This document shows positions 25,861 through 35,030 of a stretch of DNA of 64,000 nt, one piece after another. Each line of letters starts with the position of its first letter. Position 1 is the stretch's first letter. Below the pieces are notes generated by a model. It was not told where the DNA came from and did not search any database. It was given only the letters and a program-made list of their open reading frames with translations. Position numbers and translations under genes: made by a program. Source of the stretch: Thalassococcus_A lentus (lineage in GTDB: Bacteria; Pseudomonadota; Alphaproteobacteria; Rhodobacterales; Rhodobacteraceae); NCBI RefSeq assembly GCF_028023555.1, contig NZ_JAQIOY010000001.1, positions 744,001-808,000 on the forward strand, given 5' to 3'.

Positions 25861-26873
25861 GCACTGGATGCCCGAACGATCAGTTCGGGCGGCACCATCG
25901 TTCCGTTGCCCGTCGTTACATTGGATGTAATCATGCCGGAAATTGCTTCTGCAGCGGTTTCCCCAATGGTTTTGGCAGGAATACGCACTGTGGTCAGGCC
26001 TGGCTCGAAATCCTTGGACCCTTTGAAATCTCCGATACCCGTGACGGACACATCGTCCGGAACACTCAGCCTCGCTTTGGCCAGCCCGTAAAGAACGCCC
26101 CATGCCAGAACATCGTTGCCGCAAATTATGGCGTCAGGCCGATCTTCACTGTTGATCAGCCGTTCCGTTTCCGCCTTTGCCGAAGACACACTGTAGGGTG
26201 TTTCCACCCGCCACTTTTGTGGAATTTCGCAGCCGCGTTCGGTCAGGGCTTTCAGGACCCCATCAAAACGCATGGACGCGCGCTCATTGCCGTCCAGTGG
26301 CGGAAAGACTGCGGCAATCCTGCGATGGCCCAGATCAGCCACATGAGCGCCAATCAGATAGCCCGCGGTTTCATTGTCTGACCCGACAGAAGGGAGCCGT
26401 GCCGTATCTGAATGGTTCCAGAGCAGGATTGCGGGCATGGCCTGCTGTTCAAGCAATTCGTAGGTGTCATGCGCGTGTTCGAGGCCGATTAGCGCGACGC
26501 CATCAACCCGATGTTCAAGCATTTTGCGCGTCAGTTCGTATTCTCGTGACAGGTTGTAACCGTGGGATGCCAGAAGGATCGTAAAGCCGCGCTTTTCGAC
26601 CGCTTCGGAAAAACTCTGAATCAGTTCGGCAAAGATCGTTTGATCAACCGTTGGTACGATCAGCCCGATGGTTCCGCTGCGAATTCCATGAATCGTCTGG
26701 GCCGCTCGGTTGCGGATATAGCCCAGTTTTCGAATCGCAGAGTCGATCTTTTTTCGTGTGGTCGCCTTGACCAAATCAGGGTGGTTGAAGCTGCGTGACA
26801 CCGTCGAAGGTGAGACACGCGCAAGCTTTGCAACGGCGATAATATCGGCTTTTTTAGATTTTAAACCAGACAT
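25848..26873 (-). CDS. LacI family transcriptional regulator
   Basis: A 341-residue LacI/GalR repressor: N-terminal helix-turn-helix ADIIAVAKLARVSPSTVSRSF, hinge region, and a periplasmic-binding-like effector domain (TIGLIVPTVDQTIFAELIQS, DAIICGNDVLAWGVLYGL, VSVTGIGDFKGS). The SD AAGGAG stands 6 nt before the ATG at 26873. It is divergent from the TTT transporter operon and probably controls it; the ligand may be sulfoacetate or a derivative, which is inferred. An inverted repeat in the shared promoter region is a candidate operator. Confidence 0.92.
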   Translation of the reverse strand: MSGLKSKKADIIAVAKLARVSPSTVSRSFNHPDLVKATTRKKIDSAIRKLGYIRNRAAQTIHGIRSGTIGLIVPTVDQTIFAELIQSFSEAVEKRGFTILLASHGYNLSREYELTRKMLEHRVDGVALIGLEHAHDTYELLEQQAMPAILLWNHSDTARLPSVGSDNETAGYLIGAHVADLGHRRIAAVFPPLDGNERASMRFDGVLKALTERGCEIPQKWRVETPYSVSSAKAETERLINSEDRPDAIICGNDVLAWGVLYGLAKARLSVPDDVSVTGIGDFKGSKDFEPGLTTVRIPAKTIGETAAEAISGMITSNVTTGNGTMVPPELIVRASSAPAR

Positions 26874-26896
26874 TTACACTCCTTTTTCCCGAGAAA

Positions 26897-26926
26897 AATG
26901 AAAACATTTGCAAAACTATTTTCATT
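26897..26926. promoter_or_regulatory. Candidate LacI-type operator before the TTT transporter operon
   Basis: AATGAAAA-N14-TTTTCATT, with the palindrome TTTGCAAA near its centre (26907-26914), lies between the LacI gene and the TctA-like gene, 49 nt before the latter. Confidence 0.45.
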
Positions 26927-26974
26927 TCTTACTGTTATTGATCAATCGCGACAAGCCAGCAGGGGAGAGAGGGC

Positions 26975-28504
26975 TTGGAGTTCCTACTTTATTTCGGCGA
27001 CGTCTTTACGCCGTTCAACTTCATGCTGCTTCTGATCGGAACGATCGGGGGTCTGATATTGGGGGCCACGCCGGGTCTGTCGCCGACGATGGCGGTGGCT
27101 TTGCTGATCCCGTTCACCTTCAAGCTGGAACCTGCTCAGGGCCTGATCCTGTTGGGCGCGGCCTACACGTCTACGGTTGCAGGTGGCGCGGTCAGCGCGA
27201 TCCTCCTCAAAATCCCGGGTGCACCGGCTAATATCGCCACGACGCTGGATGGCCATACGATGGCACAGAAAGGCGAAGGCGCGCGTGCGCTTCAGCTTTC
27301 GTTCCTTGCCTCTGCAGTTGGCGGGGTTTTCGGTGTCCTTCTGTTGATTTTCCTGACGCCTGTGCTGGCACAATGGGCGCTGGCCTTCGGACCCTCGCAC
27401 CTGTTCTGGCTTGCTATTCTGGGGGTCACTGTCATCGGGTCGCTGGATGGCAGCTCGGTAGTCAAGGGTCTGCTGTCCGGATGCATCGGTCTATGGCTGG
27501 CCACAATCGGTTTTGATGACATCATGGGTGCGCAGCGGTTCATTTTCCATCCCAGCGTCTCTGGTGGCATTAACGTCATCCCGGCACTGATTGGTTTGTT
27601 CGCCATCCCGCAGGTCATCACCATGTTTGCCAAGGGTCGTGCACGACTGGACGCCGAGGTTCTGTCGGTAGAACGCCACCCGATCTCCAAGGCATTCGGC
27701 GAGGTCTTTTCCCGCACACGCGCCCTGTCAATCGGCACGATTACAGGATCGGTCATTGGTCTGATCCCCGGAGTGGGCGGGCAGATCGCCGGTCTGGTGG
27801 CTTACGATCAATCCAAGAAAATGAGCCCAGAGCGCGCGAAATTCGGAACAGGTCACCCCGAGGGCGTCATCGCCGCGGAAAGCGCGAACAATGCGATGGT
27901 TGGGCCCTCCTTGGTGCCACTGCTGACCCTGTCCATTCCCGGATCGCCCACTGCGGCCGTATTGCTGGGTGGATTGCTGATCCACGGCATTTTCCCGGGC
28001 AGTGATCTGTTCGACAATCACCCGCAAGTGGCATGGACCTTCATCAACTCGATGTTGGTGGGCCAGATCCTGATGTGCATCTTTGGCCTCTATGTGGCCG
28101 GTCTGGCCGCGCGCGTGGCGCAGGTGCCAAATGCAGTCATGGCTGCGGTCGTTCTGTCGTTGGCTGTATTCGGCAGCTATTCGGTGCAGAACTCGATGGG
28201 CGACGTGTACATCATGGCCGCGCTGGGCACTGGAATGTATTTCCTTGAGCGTTTCGGTTTTTCTGCAGCGCCCTTGGTGCTTGGTCTGATCCTTGGTCCG
28301 ATTGCCGAAGCCAACTTTATTCAGGGTTCGATGATCGCGAATGCGACGTCTAGCGTCGGGCAGTACTTCTTTACCGGCCTGTTGAACCTGACCCTGATCG
28401 CCATCGTCGTAGCATCGATTGTTTATTCGGTCTGGATGGAACTGCGTCACCGCCGCTACGTCACCAAGGAAGACGCAGTTGCCAAAGAGGAGGCGCTGTC
28501 ATGA
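26975..28504 (+). CDS. tctA: Tripartite tricarboxylate transporter, large permease (TctA family)
   Basis: A 509-residue membrane protein with about a dozen hydrophobic segments. Family blocks: GLILGATPGLSPTMAVALLIPFTF near the N-terminus, GAPANIATTLDGHTMAQKGEGARAL, FGTGHPEGVIAAESANNA and LTLSIPGSPTAAVLLGG. It forms the channel of a proton- or sodium-driven carboxylate importer that works with a periplasmic binding protein. The start is a TTG at 26975, supported by AGGGGAGAGAGGG directly upstream and by alignment of the N-terminus with the family. The end overlaps tctB by 4 nt. Confidence 0.93.
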   Translation: MEFLLYFGDVFTPFNFMLLLIGTIGGLILGATPGLSPTMAVALLIPFTFKLEPAQGLILLGAAYTSTVAGGAVSAILLKIPGAPANIATTLDGHTMAQKGEGARALQLSFLASAVGGVFGVLLLIFLTPVLAQWALAFGPSHLFWLAILGVTVIGSLDGSSVVKGLLSGCIGLWLATIGFDDIMGAQRFIFHPSVSGGINVIPALIGLFAIPQVITMFAKGRARLDAEVLSVERHPISKAFGEVFSRTRALSIGTITGSVIGLIPGVGGQIAGLVAYDQSKKMSPERAKFGTGHPEGVIAAESANNAMVGPSLVPLLTLSIPGSPTAAVLLGGLLIHGIFPGSDLFDNHPQVAWTFINSMLVGQILMCIFGLYVAGLAARVAQVPNAVMAAVVLSLAVFGSYSVQNSMGDVYIMAALGTGMYFLERFGFSAAPLVLGLILGPIAEANFIQGSMIANATSSVGQYFFTGLLNLTLIAIVVASIVYSVWMELRHRRYVTKEDAVAKEEALS

Positions 28505-28965
28505 CTGATCTTCCACGCAGCCAGCATATCATTGCCAGTGGGCTTGTTGCCGTTGTTGGTATTTGGGTGGCTTATGTCAGCTACACGCAGGAACCGGCTG
28601 CGGCCTTCCTGTTCCCGCGCATCATTTCGACTGTCTTTGTGGTTCTGGCGCTATGGACCTTTGGCAAGGCCCTGATGGGCAAATCAAAGGTCGGTGCAGG
28701 CCTCAGCCGGGGCGCCATGATCAATATACTGCCCGGTCTCGTTGTTGCCCTGATTTACATCTTTTGGGCAGCCAAGGCGCTGGGCTTCTATACGGCGACC
28801 ACCGCCACGTTTTTCATTCTTTTGTCGCTCTATGATCCGGCACCGCACTCTGAAATGCGCAGCTGGATCAAACGCGCACTCATCACGGCCGGCTTTCTGG
28901 CGGTCATGTACGGTCTCTTCGCTCAACTTCTGAACGTGTTCACACCGCGAGAGATTTTCTTCTGA
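28501..28965 (+). CDS. tctB: Tripartite tricarboxylate transporter, small permease (TctB family)
   Basis: A 154-residue membrane protein with four predicted helices, the usual size and topology of the TctB subunit: IIASGLVAVVGIWVAYVSY, AFLFPRIISTVFVVLALWTF, ILPGLVVALIYIFWAAKALGF and a C-terminal pair. Sequence conservation in this family is low, so the call rests on topology and position between the tctA- and tctC-like genes. ATGA overlap with tctA. Confidence 0.88.
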   Translation: MTDLPRSQHIIASGLVAVVGIWVAYVSYTQEPAAAFLFPRIISTVFVVLALWTFGKALMGKSKVGAGLSRGAMINILPGLVVALIYIFWAAKALGFYTATTATFFILLSLYDPAPHSEMRSWIKRALITAGFLAVMYGLFAQLLNVFTPREIFF

Positions 28966-29006
28966 ACCGCAACAGCGGCAGATCAATTCCCAAGGGAGGA
29001 CTAACC

Positions 29007-29975
29007 ATGAAAAAACTAATCGCAGCCGCAGCGGTCGCACTGACCGCAATGACGGGTACGGCATTTGCTGATGGGCATGATGCCTATCCGGAACGTCCGG
29101 TCATGATGATGGTCAGCTATGGCGCCGGTGGTGCAACTGACTTCCAGGCCCGGATTGTCACAATGACAGCCGGCAACGAAGATGCATTGGGTATGCCAAT
29201 CGCAATCATCAACAAGCCGGGTGCCGGTGGCCGTGTCGGTTGGAACTGGTTTGCATCGCAAGCGGATGCCGATGGCTACACATTGGGTGCCTACAACGTG
29301 CCGCACTTTATCGCGCAGTCGATCGAAGGTGGTGTATCCTACTCGACCGAGAGCTTTGAGCCCATTGCGAACTGGGGTGCTGACCCGGCGGTGTTCGTTG
29401 TTGGTGCTGACAGCGAGTTCAACTCGATGGAAGACGTCGTGAACTATGCCAAGGCAAATCCCGGCAAGCTGACTTTCTCGGGCGCAGGTCTGTTCGTAGG
29501 CCATCACATTGCAGCGCTGCAGCTCGAAAAAGCTGCCGGTGTGAAGCTGGCGTATATCCCCAACAACAAGGGTGGCGCCGGAGCCATGAAGGCCGTGATC
29601 GCCGGTGAAGTTCTGGGCGGCGTCAACAACCTCAGCGATGCGTTCCGCGCCCGCGAAGCTGGCAACGTCAAAATTCTGGGTGTCTTTGATCTGGAGCGGA
29701 ACGATTTCATGCCAGATGTTCCGACCCTCAAAGAGCAGGGTTTCGAAATCGACAACGCATCCGTGAACTTCCGTGGTGTCATGGTGCCCAAAGGCACGCC
29801 GCAGCCGATCATCGACAAACTGGCCGCGACCGTGCCTGAAATGTTCAAGAACGGCCGCGTTGCAGGCAAGATGAAAGCAGGTGGTTCGCCCATGCACATC
29901 ATGACCCGTGATGAAGTCATCGCGATGTGGAAGGCCCGTGAAGAGACCCTGAAGGAACTGCTTGCCGGTCTCTGA
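29007..29975 (+). CDS. tctC: Tripartite tricarboxylate transporter, periplasmic substrate-binding protein (TctC/Bug family)
   Basis: A 322-residue protein with signal peptide MKKLIAAAAVALTAMTGTAFA, then YPERPVMMMVSYGAGGATDFQAR, the substrate-loop region of the Bug/TctC family, and later VPKGTPQPIIDKLAATVPEM. It catches a carboxylate or sulfonate in the periplasm and hands it to the TctAB permease. GGGAGGA stands upstream of the start. An inverted repeat behind the gene probably limits read-through. The ligand is inferred as sulfoacetate from the downstream genes. Confidence 0.92.
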   Translation: MKKLIAAAAVALTAMTGTAFADGHDAYPERPVMMMVSYGAGGATDFQARIVTMTAGNEDALGMPIAIINKPGAGGRVGWNWFASQADADGYTLGAYNVPHFIAQSIEGGVSYSTESFEPIANWGADPAVFVVGADSEFNSMEDVVNYAKANPGKLTFSGAGLFVGHHIAALQLEKAAGVKLAYIPNNKGGAGAMKAVIAGEVLGGVNNLSDAFRAREAGNVKILGVFDLERNDFMPDVPTLKEQGFEIDNASVNFRGVMVPKGTPQPIIDKLAATVPEMFKNGRVAGKMKAGGSPMHIMTRDEVIAMWKAREETLKELLAGL

Positions 29976-29991
29976 TCGCACCAAAAACTAG

Positions 29992-30016
29992 GCAGGGCGC
30001 GCGTCACGTGCCCTGC
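29992..30016 (+). terminator. Hairpin between tctC and the aldehyde dehydrogenase gene
   Basis: GCAGGGC-N11-GCCCTGC, 16 nt after the tctC stop. It lacks a T-run, so it is more likely an attenuating or mRNA-stabilising hairpin that keeps binding-protein expression above that of the enzymes. Confidence 0.5.
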
Positions 30017-30038
30017 GCATCAATCGAAAGGCAGAAAG

Positions 30039-31442
30039 ATGAACGCCGTGGATCCCGTCACTGAACTGGATACTATTATTGTGCGCGCGCGCACCGCTCA
30101 GGCGCAATACGAAGCGAATGGCAGCCAAGCCCGTTATGATCGTGCCGCTGCCGCTGCTGCATGGGCCATCATGGAGCCGGGACGGAATCGTGAATTGGCG
30201 GAGCTTGCGGTCGCAACCACAGGTCTGGGCAACGTTGCCGACAAGATCACCAAGAACCACCGCAAGACGCTTGGCCTCATGCGGGATATTCAGGGCGTGA
30301 CCACATTTGGTGTGATCCGCGACGATGCGGAAAACGGCATCACAGAAATTGCGCGCCCAATGGGCGTGGTTGGAGCCATCGTGCCTTCGACCAATCCGGC
30401 TGCGACGCCAGCCAACAACATCATCAACGCACTGAAGTGCGGCAACGCAATCGTGGTGGCTCCGTCGCCAAAGGGCGTTGCATCTTGTGAACGGCTGCTC
30501 GCGTTCATTCACGCCGAGTTTTCCAAGATCGGCGAAGATCCCGATTTGGTGCAGATGGTGCCCGCGCCGGGATCCAAGGAAAAGACACAGCGTCTGATGG
30601 AGGCCTGCGACAAGATCATTTGCACCGGCAGTCAGAACAATGTGCACCGCGCGCAAACCGCTGGAACGCCGGCGGTCGCCGTGGGGGCTGGGAACGTCAC
30701 GGTCATCGTCGATGAAACTGCAGATCTGGATGCCGCAGCCGAAAAAATTCGCGCGTCCAAGACATTTGACAATGCCACATCGTGTTCGTCTGAAAATTCT
30801 GCCGTTGTCGTCGACGCCGTCTATGATGACTTCGTTGCTGCAATGGCCCGGGCAGGCGGGGCGGTGGTCGACAATGAACAAGGTGTGGTTGCCGCACTTT
30901 GGCCTGATGGTCACTTGAACCGGGCGGCGATTGCACAAGATGCGGACAAGATGATTTCCGCGCTGGGCCTTGAAGAGCACGTGCCGGACGGCACTGAGTA
31001 TATTGCGGTTCCGACTGAAGGCATTGGACCGGAACATCCGCTTTCGGGTGAAAAGCTGAGCAGGGTCTTGGCGCTCTATCGCGCATCAGATTTTGAAGCG
31101 GCTGTTGTAACCACTCTTCGAATTCAACGGCATCAGGGCGCAGGCCATTCTGTTGGTCTGCACAGCCAAAACGCGGATCGCCCGATGCAACTGGCCCGGG
31201 CGATCCCGACCAGCCGTGTGATCGTCAATCAGGCGCATACCTTTGCGACAGGTGGGTCCTTTACCAATGGAATGCCATTTTCCTTGTCGATGGGCTGTGG
31301 CAGCTGGGGCGGCAATTCGATCGATGACAATCTGCATTGGAAGCACTTCCTTCAGTCGACCAAGATTGTTCGGGAAATCCCGGCTCGTGAGCCTACGCTC
31401 GACCAGATTTTCAGTGAGTATTGGGGTGAAGCAGGGCAATGA
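30039..31442 (+). CDS. sauS: CoA-acylating aldehyde dehydrogenase, likely sulfoacetaldehyde dehydrogenase
   Basis: A 467-residue aldehyde dehydrogenase of the CoA-acylating group (no glutamate general base; catalytic cysteine in DNATSCSSENSAVVVD). GVVGAIVPSTNPAATPANNI and HSVGLHSQNADR are typical of the subfamily with SauS of Cupriavidus necator. In the published sulfoacetate pathway SauS interconverts sulfoacetyl-CoA and sulfoacetaldehyde. The adjacent CoA ligase and the acid transporter fit this, but a related short-chain aldehyde is possible. GAAAGG precedes the start. The stop overlaps the ligase gene by 4 nt. Confidence 0.82.
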   Translation: MNAVDPVTELDTIIVRARTAQAQYEANGSQARYDRAAAAAAWAIMEPGRNRELAELAVATTGLGNVADKITKNHRKTLGLMRDIQGVTTFGVIRDDAENGITEIARPMGVVGAIVPSTNPAATPANNIINALKCGNAIVVAPSPKGVASCERLLAFIHAEFSKIGEDPDLVQMVPAPGSKEKTQRLMEACDKIICTGSQNNVHRAQTAGTPAVAVGAGNVTVIVDETADLDAAAEKIRASKTFDNATSCSSENSAVVVDAVYDDFVAAMARAGGAVVDNEQGVVAALWPDGHLNRAAIAQDADKMISALGLEEHVPDGTEYIAVPTEGIGPEHPLSGEKLSRVLALYRASDFEAAVVTTLRIQRHQGAGHSVGLHSQNADRPMQLARAIPTSRVIVNQAHTFATGGSFTNGMPFSLSMGCGSWGGNSIDDNLHWKHFLQSTKIVREIPAREPTLDQIFSEYWGEAGQ

Positions 31443-32932
31443 AACTGACGTCGGATACGCCGCCGGAAGGAACTGTACGGGATTGGCTTGCCGCGCGCGC
31501 ACAGGCGGGCGGTACGGCAATCGTTTTTCCTGAAACCGGCGAAAACCTAAGCTGGACCACCTTGCAAGATGAGGCTTTGTCTTTTGCGCGCCACGTCACA
31601 GGCCAAGGTGCCAAGCCGGGGGATAGTCTGGCTATTGTGTCGCCAAACGGGCGAGAGGCGGTCATTGCATTTTATGGCGCTGTTGCGGGGGGCTTCCGCG
31701 CGACGATGATCAACCTTGCCGCCGGGCGGGATGCGATTGCCTATGCGCTGGATCATTCGCAGGCTCGGTTTGCCTATGTGCATCCGGATTGTGCAACCCT
31801 TTTTGCCGAAGCCAATGACAGCGGCGTTGTCCCTCTGCCTCTTGATGGGCCTTCGGATGCAGCGCTTCATACCGTGCAACCGGATGACCATGCATTGCTG
31901 ATGTATACCTCGGGCACAACGGGCCGTCCCAAAGGTGTTGTTCACAGTCATGCCAGTTTGTTGGCGGGCGGATGGACGACAGCTGTTGCGCATGGGCTTG
32001 GGCCGACCGACCGTGGCTTTTGCATTCTGCCGATCTATCACATCAACGGTCTGTGCGTGACGGTCATGGGGGCCCTGGTGTCTGGTGGATCGTTGGCCAT
32101 GACCAGCCGGTTTTCCGCATCGCGGTTCTGGCAGCAGGCGGATGAAACCGAGGTCACGTGGTTTTCGGCGGTCCCGACGATCATTTCACACTTGTTGCAT
32201 GGCGCGGCCGAGCCGGCGGAGGCTTGCAAGGCCCGGCTGCGGTTTGGTCGCTCGGCGTCTTCGGCACTGGCTGTCGAAACCCAAAGCGCATTCGAGAGCC
32301 GCTTTGACGTGCCGATCATTGAAACGATGGGGTTGACGGAAACGGCCGCACAAATCCTGTCGAACCCACTGCCGCCCGGCGTTCGGAAAATAGGCTCGCC
32401 CGGCATCGCCTATGGCTGCGAAGTGCAAATTCAGGATGGCCAGGGCAATCGCGCTCCGGATGGCGCAGAGGGAGAAATCGTCGTGCGCGGTCCTAATGTG
32501 ATGCTGGAGTACCTGCGCAACCCCGAAGCAACCCAAAGCAGTTTTCGGGATGGGTGGTTGCGGACAGGTGATCTGGCACGGATGGATGAGGGCGGCTATG
32601 TTTTTGTTACTGGCCGTCTCAAGGAGCTTATCATCAAGGGGGGTGAGAATATCGCTCCTCGTGAGGTGGATGAAGCGTTGTATTCGCATCCAGATGTCGT
32701 CGAGGCAGCAGCCTTTGCCCGTAAGTGCAATCGCTACGGAGAAACGGTCGAAGCAGCGGTTCGTTTGAAGAGCAGCTCTTCCATCAGCCGCGATGACCTG
32801 ATTGCGCTCTGCAACGAAAAGCTTGGTGCGTTCAAGTCGCCGGACACCATTCACTTCATGGATGAATTGCCCAAGGGGCCGTCTGGAAAAATCCAGCGTC
32901 TCAAACTGGCGGATACATTGGAACGAAGCTGA
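31439..32932 (+). CDS. sauT: AMP-forming acyl-CoA synthetase, likely sulfoacetate-CoA ligase
   Basis: A 497-residue member of the acyl-adenylate family: P-loop LMYTSGTTGRPKGVVHSH, ETMGLTETAAQ as the A5 motif, GWLRTGDLARMDEGGYVFV as the A7 motif, and the C-terminal PKGPSGKIQR with the catalytic lysine. It would activate sulfoacetate with ATP and CoA to sulfoacetyl-CoA for the preceding dehydrogenase. ATGA overlap places both enzymes in one operon with the transporter. The specificity is inferred from context. Confidence 0.82.
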   Translation: MKLTSDTPPEGTVRDWLAARAQAGGTAIVFPETGENLSWTTLQDEALSFARHVTGQGAKPGDSLAIVSPNGREAVIAFYGAVAGGFRATMINLAAGRDAIAYALDHSQARFAYVHPDCATLFAEANDSGVVPLPLDGPSDAALHTVQPDDHALLMYTSGTTGRPKGVVHSHASLLAGGWTTAVAHGLGPTDRGFCILPIYHINGLCVTVMGALVSGGSLAMTSRFSASRFWQQADETEVTWFSAVPTIISHLLHGAAEPAEACKARLRFGRSASSALAVETQSAFESRFDVPIIETMGLTETAAQILSNPLPPGVRKIGSPGIAYGCEVQIQDGQGNRAPDGAEGEIVVRGPNVMLEYLRNPEATQSSFRDGWLRTGDLARMDEGGYVFVTGRLKELIIKGGENIAPREVDEALYSHPDVVEAAAFARKCNRYGETVEAAVRLKSSSSISRDDLIALCNEKLGAFKSPDTIHFMDELPKGPSGKIQRLKLADTLERS

Positions 32933-32945
32933 TTGTGCGGGTCGC

Positions 32946-33632
32946 TCAGGCGACCTTTACGTTCAGCACGCCTAACCCTTCGATAGACATGTCGATGACA
33001 TCCCCGACTTGCACCGGCCCGACTCCGGCGGGTGTACCCGACAGGATGACATCCCCGGCAGCAAGTTCGAAATACTGGCTGAGATAGGCAATCATTTCGG
33101 GAACCTTCCAGATCATCTGGTTCAGATCGCCGTCTTGACGCAGATCGCCATTCACCTTCAAAGAAATGCGCCCTTGGGTCGGGTGGCCGACCTGCTGAGC
33201 CGGAAAAACCGGCCCGCATGGGGCGGACTGTTCGAATGCTTTTCCGATTTCCCACGGACGCCCGGCCTTTTTCATCTCGCCTTGCAAGTCCCTGCGCGTC
33301 ATATCCAGCGCCAGCCCATAACCGTACACATGGGACAGGGCCTCCGCGATGGGAATATCCCGCCCACCGCTTTGCAGGGCGACGAGCATTTCGGCTTCGT
33401 GATGCACATCGTGACTATGTGCCGGGTACGGAAACTCACCCGACGGGTCCAGATTGTTCGGGTTCTTCTGAAAGAAGAATGGCGCTTCGCGATCCGGGTC
33501 ATGGCCCATTTCAATGGCATGGGCGGCATAGTTGCGGCCAATGCAATAAACGCGCCGGACGGGGAATGTGGCATCAGACCCAACGACTGGCAGCGCGCTT
33601 TGCTCGGGCGTTTCAATCACATGTTTGGTCAT
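32946..33632 (-). CDS. Fumarylacetoacetate hydrolase family protein
   Basis: A 228-residue FAH-type hydrolase or decarboxylase. Metal-binding residues are in VHHEAEMLVAL (E-x-E region) and GYGLALDMTRRDLQ (aspartate); YCIGRNYAAHAIEMG and SGTPAGVGPVQVGD are further family blocks. Such proteins act on acylpyruvates or oxaloacetate. It converges on the CoA ligase gene with a 13-nt gap, so a link to that operon is not implied. The substrate is unknown. Confidence 0.92.
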   Translation of the reverse strand: MTKHVIETPEQSALPVVGSDATFPVRRVYCIGRNYAAHAIEMGHDPDREAPFFFQKNPNNLDPSGEFPYPAHSHDVHHEAEMLVALQSGGRDIPIAEALSHVYGYGLALDMTRRDLQGEMKKAGRPWEIGKAFEQSAPCGPVFPAQQVGHPTQGRISLKVNGDLRQDGDLNQMIWKVPEMIAYLSQYFELAAGDVILSGTPAGVGPVQVGDVIDMSIEGLGVLNVKVA

Positions 33633-33720
33633 CCACTGTCCCCCTCAAATTCGTCTTGGTGGACCGTAGATGATGTTGGCAGCGACCTGCAACCAACAGA
33701 GGCGCGCTGACACGCAAATC

Positions 33721-34362
33721 CTATTCCGCCGGAACCTGTTCAGACACTGGGCGCAGAGCGCCCATTTCCTCAATGTGCCGACAAATCGCCTCGACGCCTT
33801 TACGTGCCTTGAGGTTGCTGAAAACGAAAGGTCGTTCGCCACGCATCCGCCCGGCATCCCTTTCCATCACACTCAAGTCTGCGCCCACGTGCGGTGCCAG
33901 ATCGGTCTTGTTGATGATCAACAGATCCGATCGTGTAATGGCGGGCCCACCTTTGCGCGGGATTTCTTCGCCCGCAGCGACATCAATGACATAGAGCGTA
34001 AGGTCGGCCAGCTCGGGGCTGAACGTTGCAGACAGGTTGTCGCCACCCGATTCAATGAAGACAACTTCGACTTCAGGATGGCGTGTAACCATTTCGGCCA
34101 CGGCGGCAAGATTGATCGAGGCGTCCTCGCGAATTGCCGTGTGTGGGCACCCACCGGTCTCAACGCCGATCACCCGATCCGAGGGAAGCACCTGCATTCG
34201 CATCAGGGCGTCCGCATCCTCACGCGTGTAGATGTCATTGGTGATCACGCCAACCGAATGCGTGTCGCGAAAGGCTTCGGCCAAAGCCGCGGTGAGGGTC
34301 GTCTTGCCAGCCCCGACAGGGCCACCGATACCAACCCGCAATGGGCCATTCAGCTTGGTCAT
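33721..34362 (-). CDS. ureG: Urease accessory GTPase UreG
   Basis: A 213-residue SIMIBI GTPase that drives nickel delivery to urease. P-loop GGPVGAGKTTL at residues 13-23, the metal-invariant CPH motif in GGCPHTAIREDAS, ESGGDNLSATFSPELAD and the NKTDLAPHVGADL base-specificity motif. The start overlaps the stop of ureF by 4 nt. It is the last gene of the urease operon. Confidence 0.97.
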   Translation of the reverse strand: MTKLNGPLRVGIGGPVGAGKTTLTAALAEAFRDTHSVGVITNDIYTREDADALMRMQVLPSDRVIGVETGGCPHTAIREDASINLAAVAEMVTRHPEVEVVFIESGGDNLSATFSPELADLTLYVIDVAAGEEIPRKGGPAITRSDLLIINKTDLAPHVGADLSVMERDAGRMRGERPFVFSNLKARKGVEAICRHIEEMGALRPVSEQVPAE

Positions 34363-35030
34363 GTCTGGAAGATCCTTGAATACTGGGTTTCGTGTTTCAT
34401 CGACGCGATGTCAGCCAGAAAGGCAGTGCCCGAAAGCTGATCGAGATCACCGTGGATCGTGTCTGCTGCGATCTGATTGCACAGCGGGGTCAGCTGGCGA
34501 ACAATAGTTTGCGCTTCTGTTTGACCGATTGGGCAAAGGCGTTGGGCGGCGGCCACAAGGTTTGCGACAAAGCTCTGCAAATACATTGCGGCCGCCAGTT
34601 TTTGCGGCAGCCCGCACAATCGAGCCGCGCGGCCAACAGCGACTGGATAACTTAGGTCCGGCAGTTCCGTCCCCCAGACGTCCTGAGTGATTTTGCAGAA
34701 CGCATTGCCCTGCTTATGCGTTTCGGCAAGCCGTTCGGACGACGGCGCAAAAGCGCGGGCGGTCTGGTCGATCAAAGTGACAGCGTCCTCGCTCTGCGCA
34801 TGATAGGCCGCAGCCAGGAACAACGCGTCGGAACGCCCGGCGCCATCGTCTAGAACGTCCTTCAGCCAGTCAGTCAGATCTGCACCGTTGTTGACGGTTC
34901 CGGCCTGCGCGGCCCATTCAAGTCCATGGGAAAAGCTGAAAGACCCGATCGGATAGGACGGCGAAAACCAATGGGCCAGTGTCAGAACCGCGTCATCAGT
35001 GGGCATGGCTGTGGGTGCGGCCGTGGCCAT
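34359..35030 (-). CDS. ureF: Urease accessory protein UreF
   Basis: A 223-residue helical protein that forms a complex with UreD and UreG during nickel insertion. Family features: HWFSPSYPIGSFSFSHGLEWA near the N-terminus (split at the glycine), and LPQKLAAAMYLQSFVANLVAAA in the second half. ATG at 35030 has GGAAGGAGGAGCCT just before it, a very strong ribosome-binding site; this makes the gene overlap the 3' end of ureE by 35 nt. An ATG at 35006 is an alternative. Confidence 0.93.
   Translation of the reverse strand: MATAAPTAMPTDDAVLTLAHWFSPSYPIGSFSFSHGLEWAAQAGTVNNGADLTDWLKDVLDDGAGRSDALFLAAAYHAQSEDAVTLIDQTARAFAPSSERLAETHKQGNAFCKITQDVWGTELPDLSYPVAVGRAARLCGLPQKLAAAMYLQSFVANLVAAAQRLCPIGQTEAQTIVRQLTPLCNQIAADTIHGDLDQLSGTAFLADIASMKHETQYSRIFQT

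Noticed and set aside
29016..29984. A 322-codon frame antisense to tctC
   Set aside because: Covers the same bases as a gene with signal peptide and conserved motifs; shadow frame.
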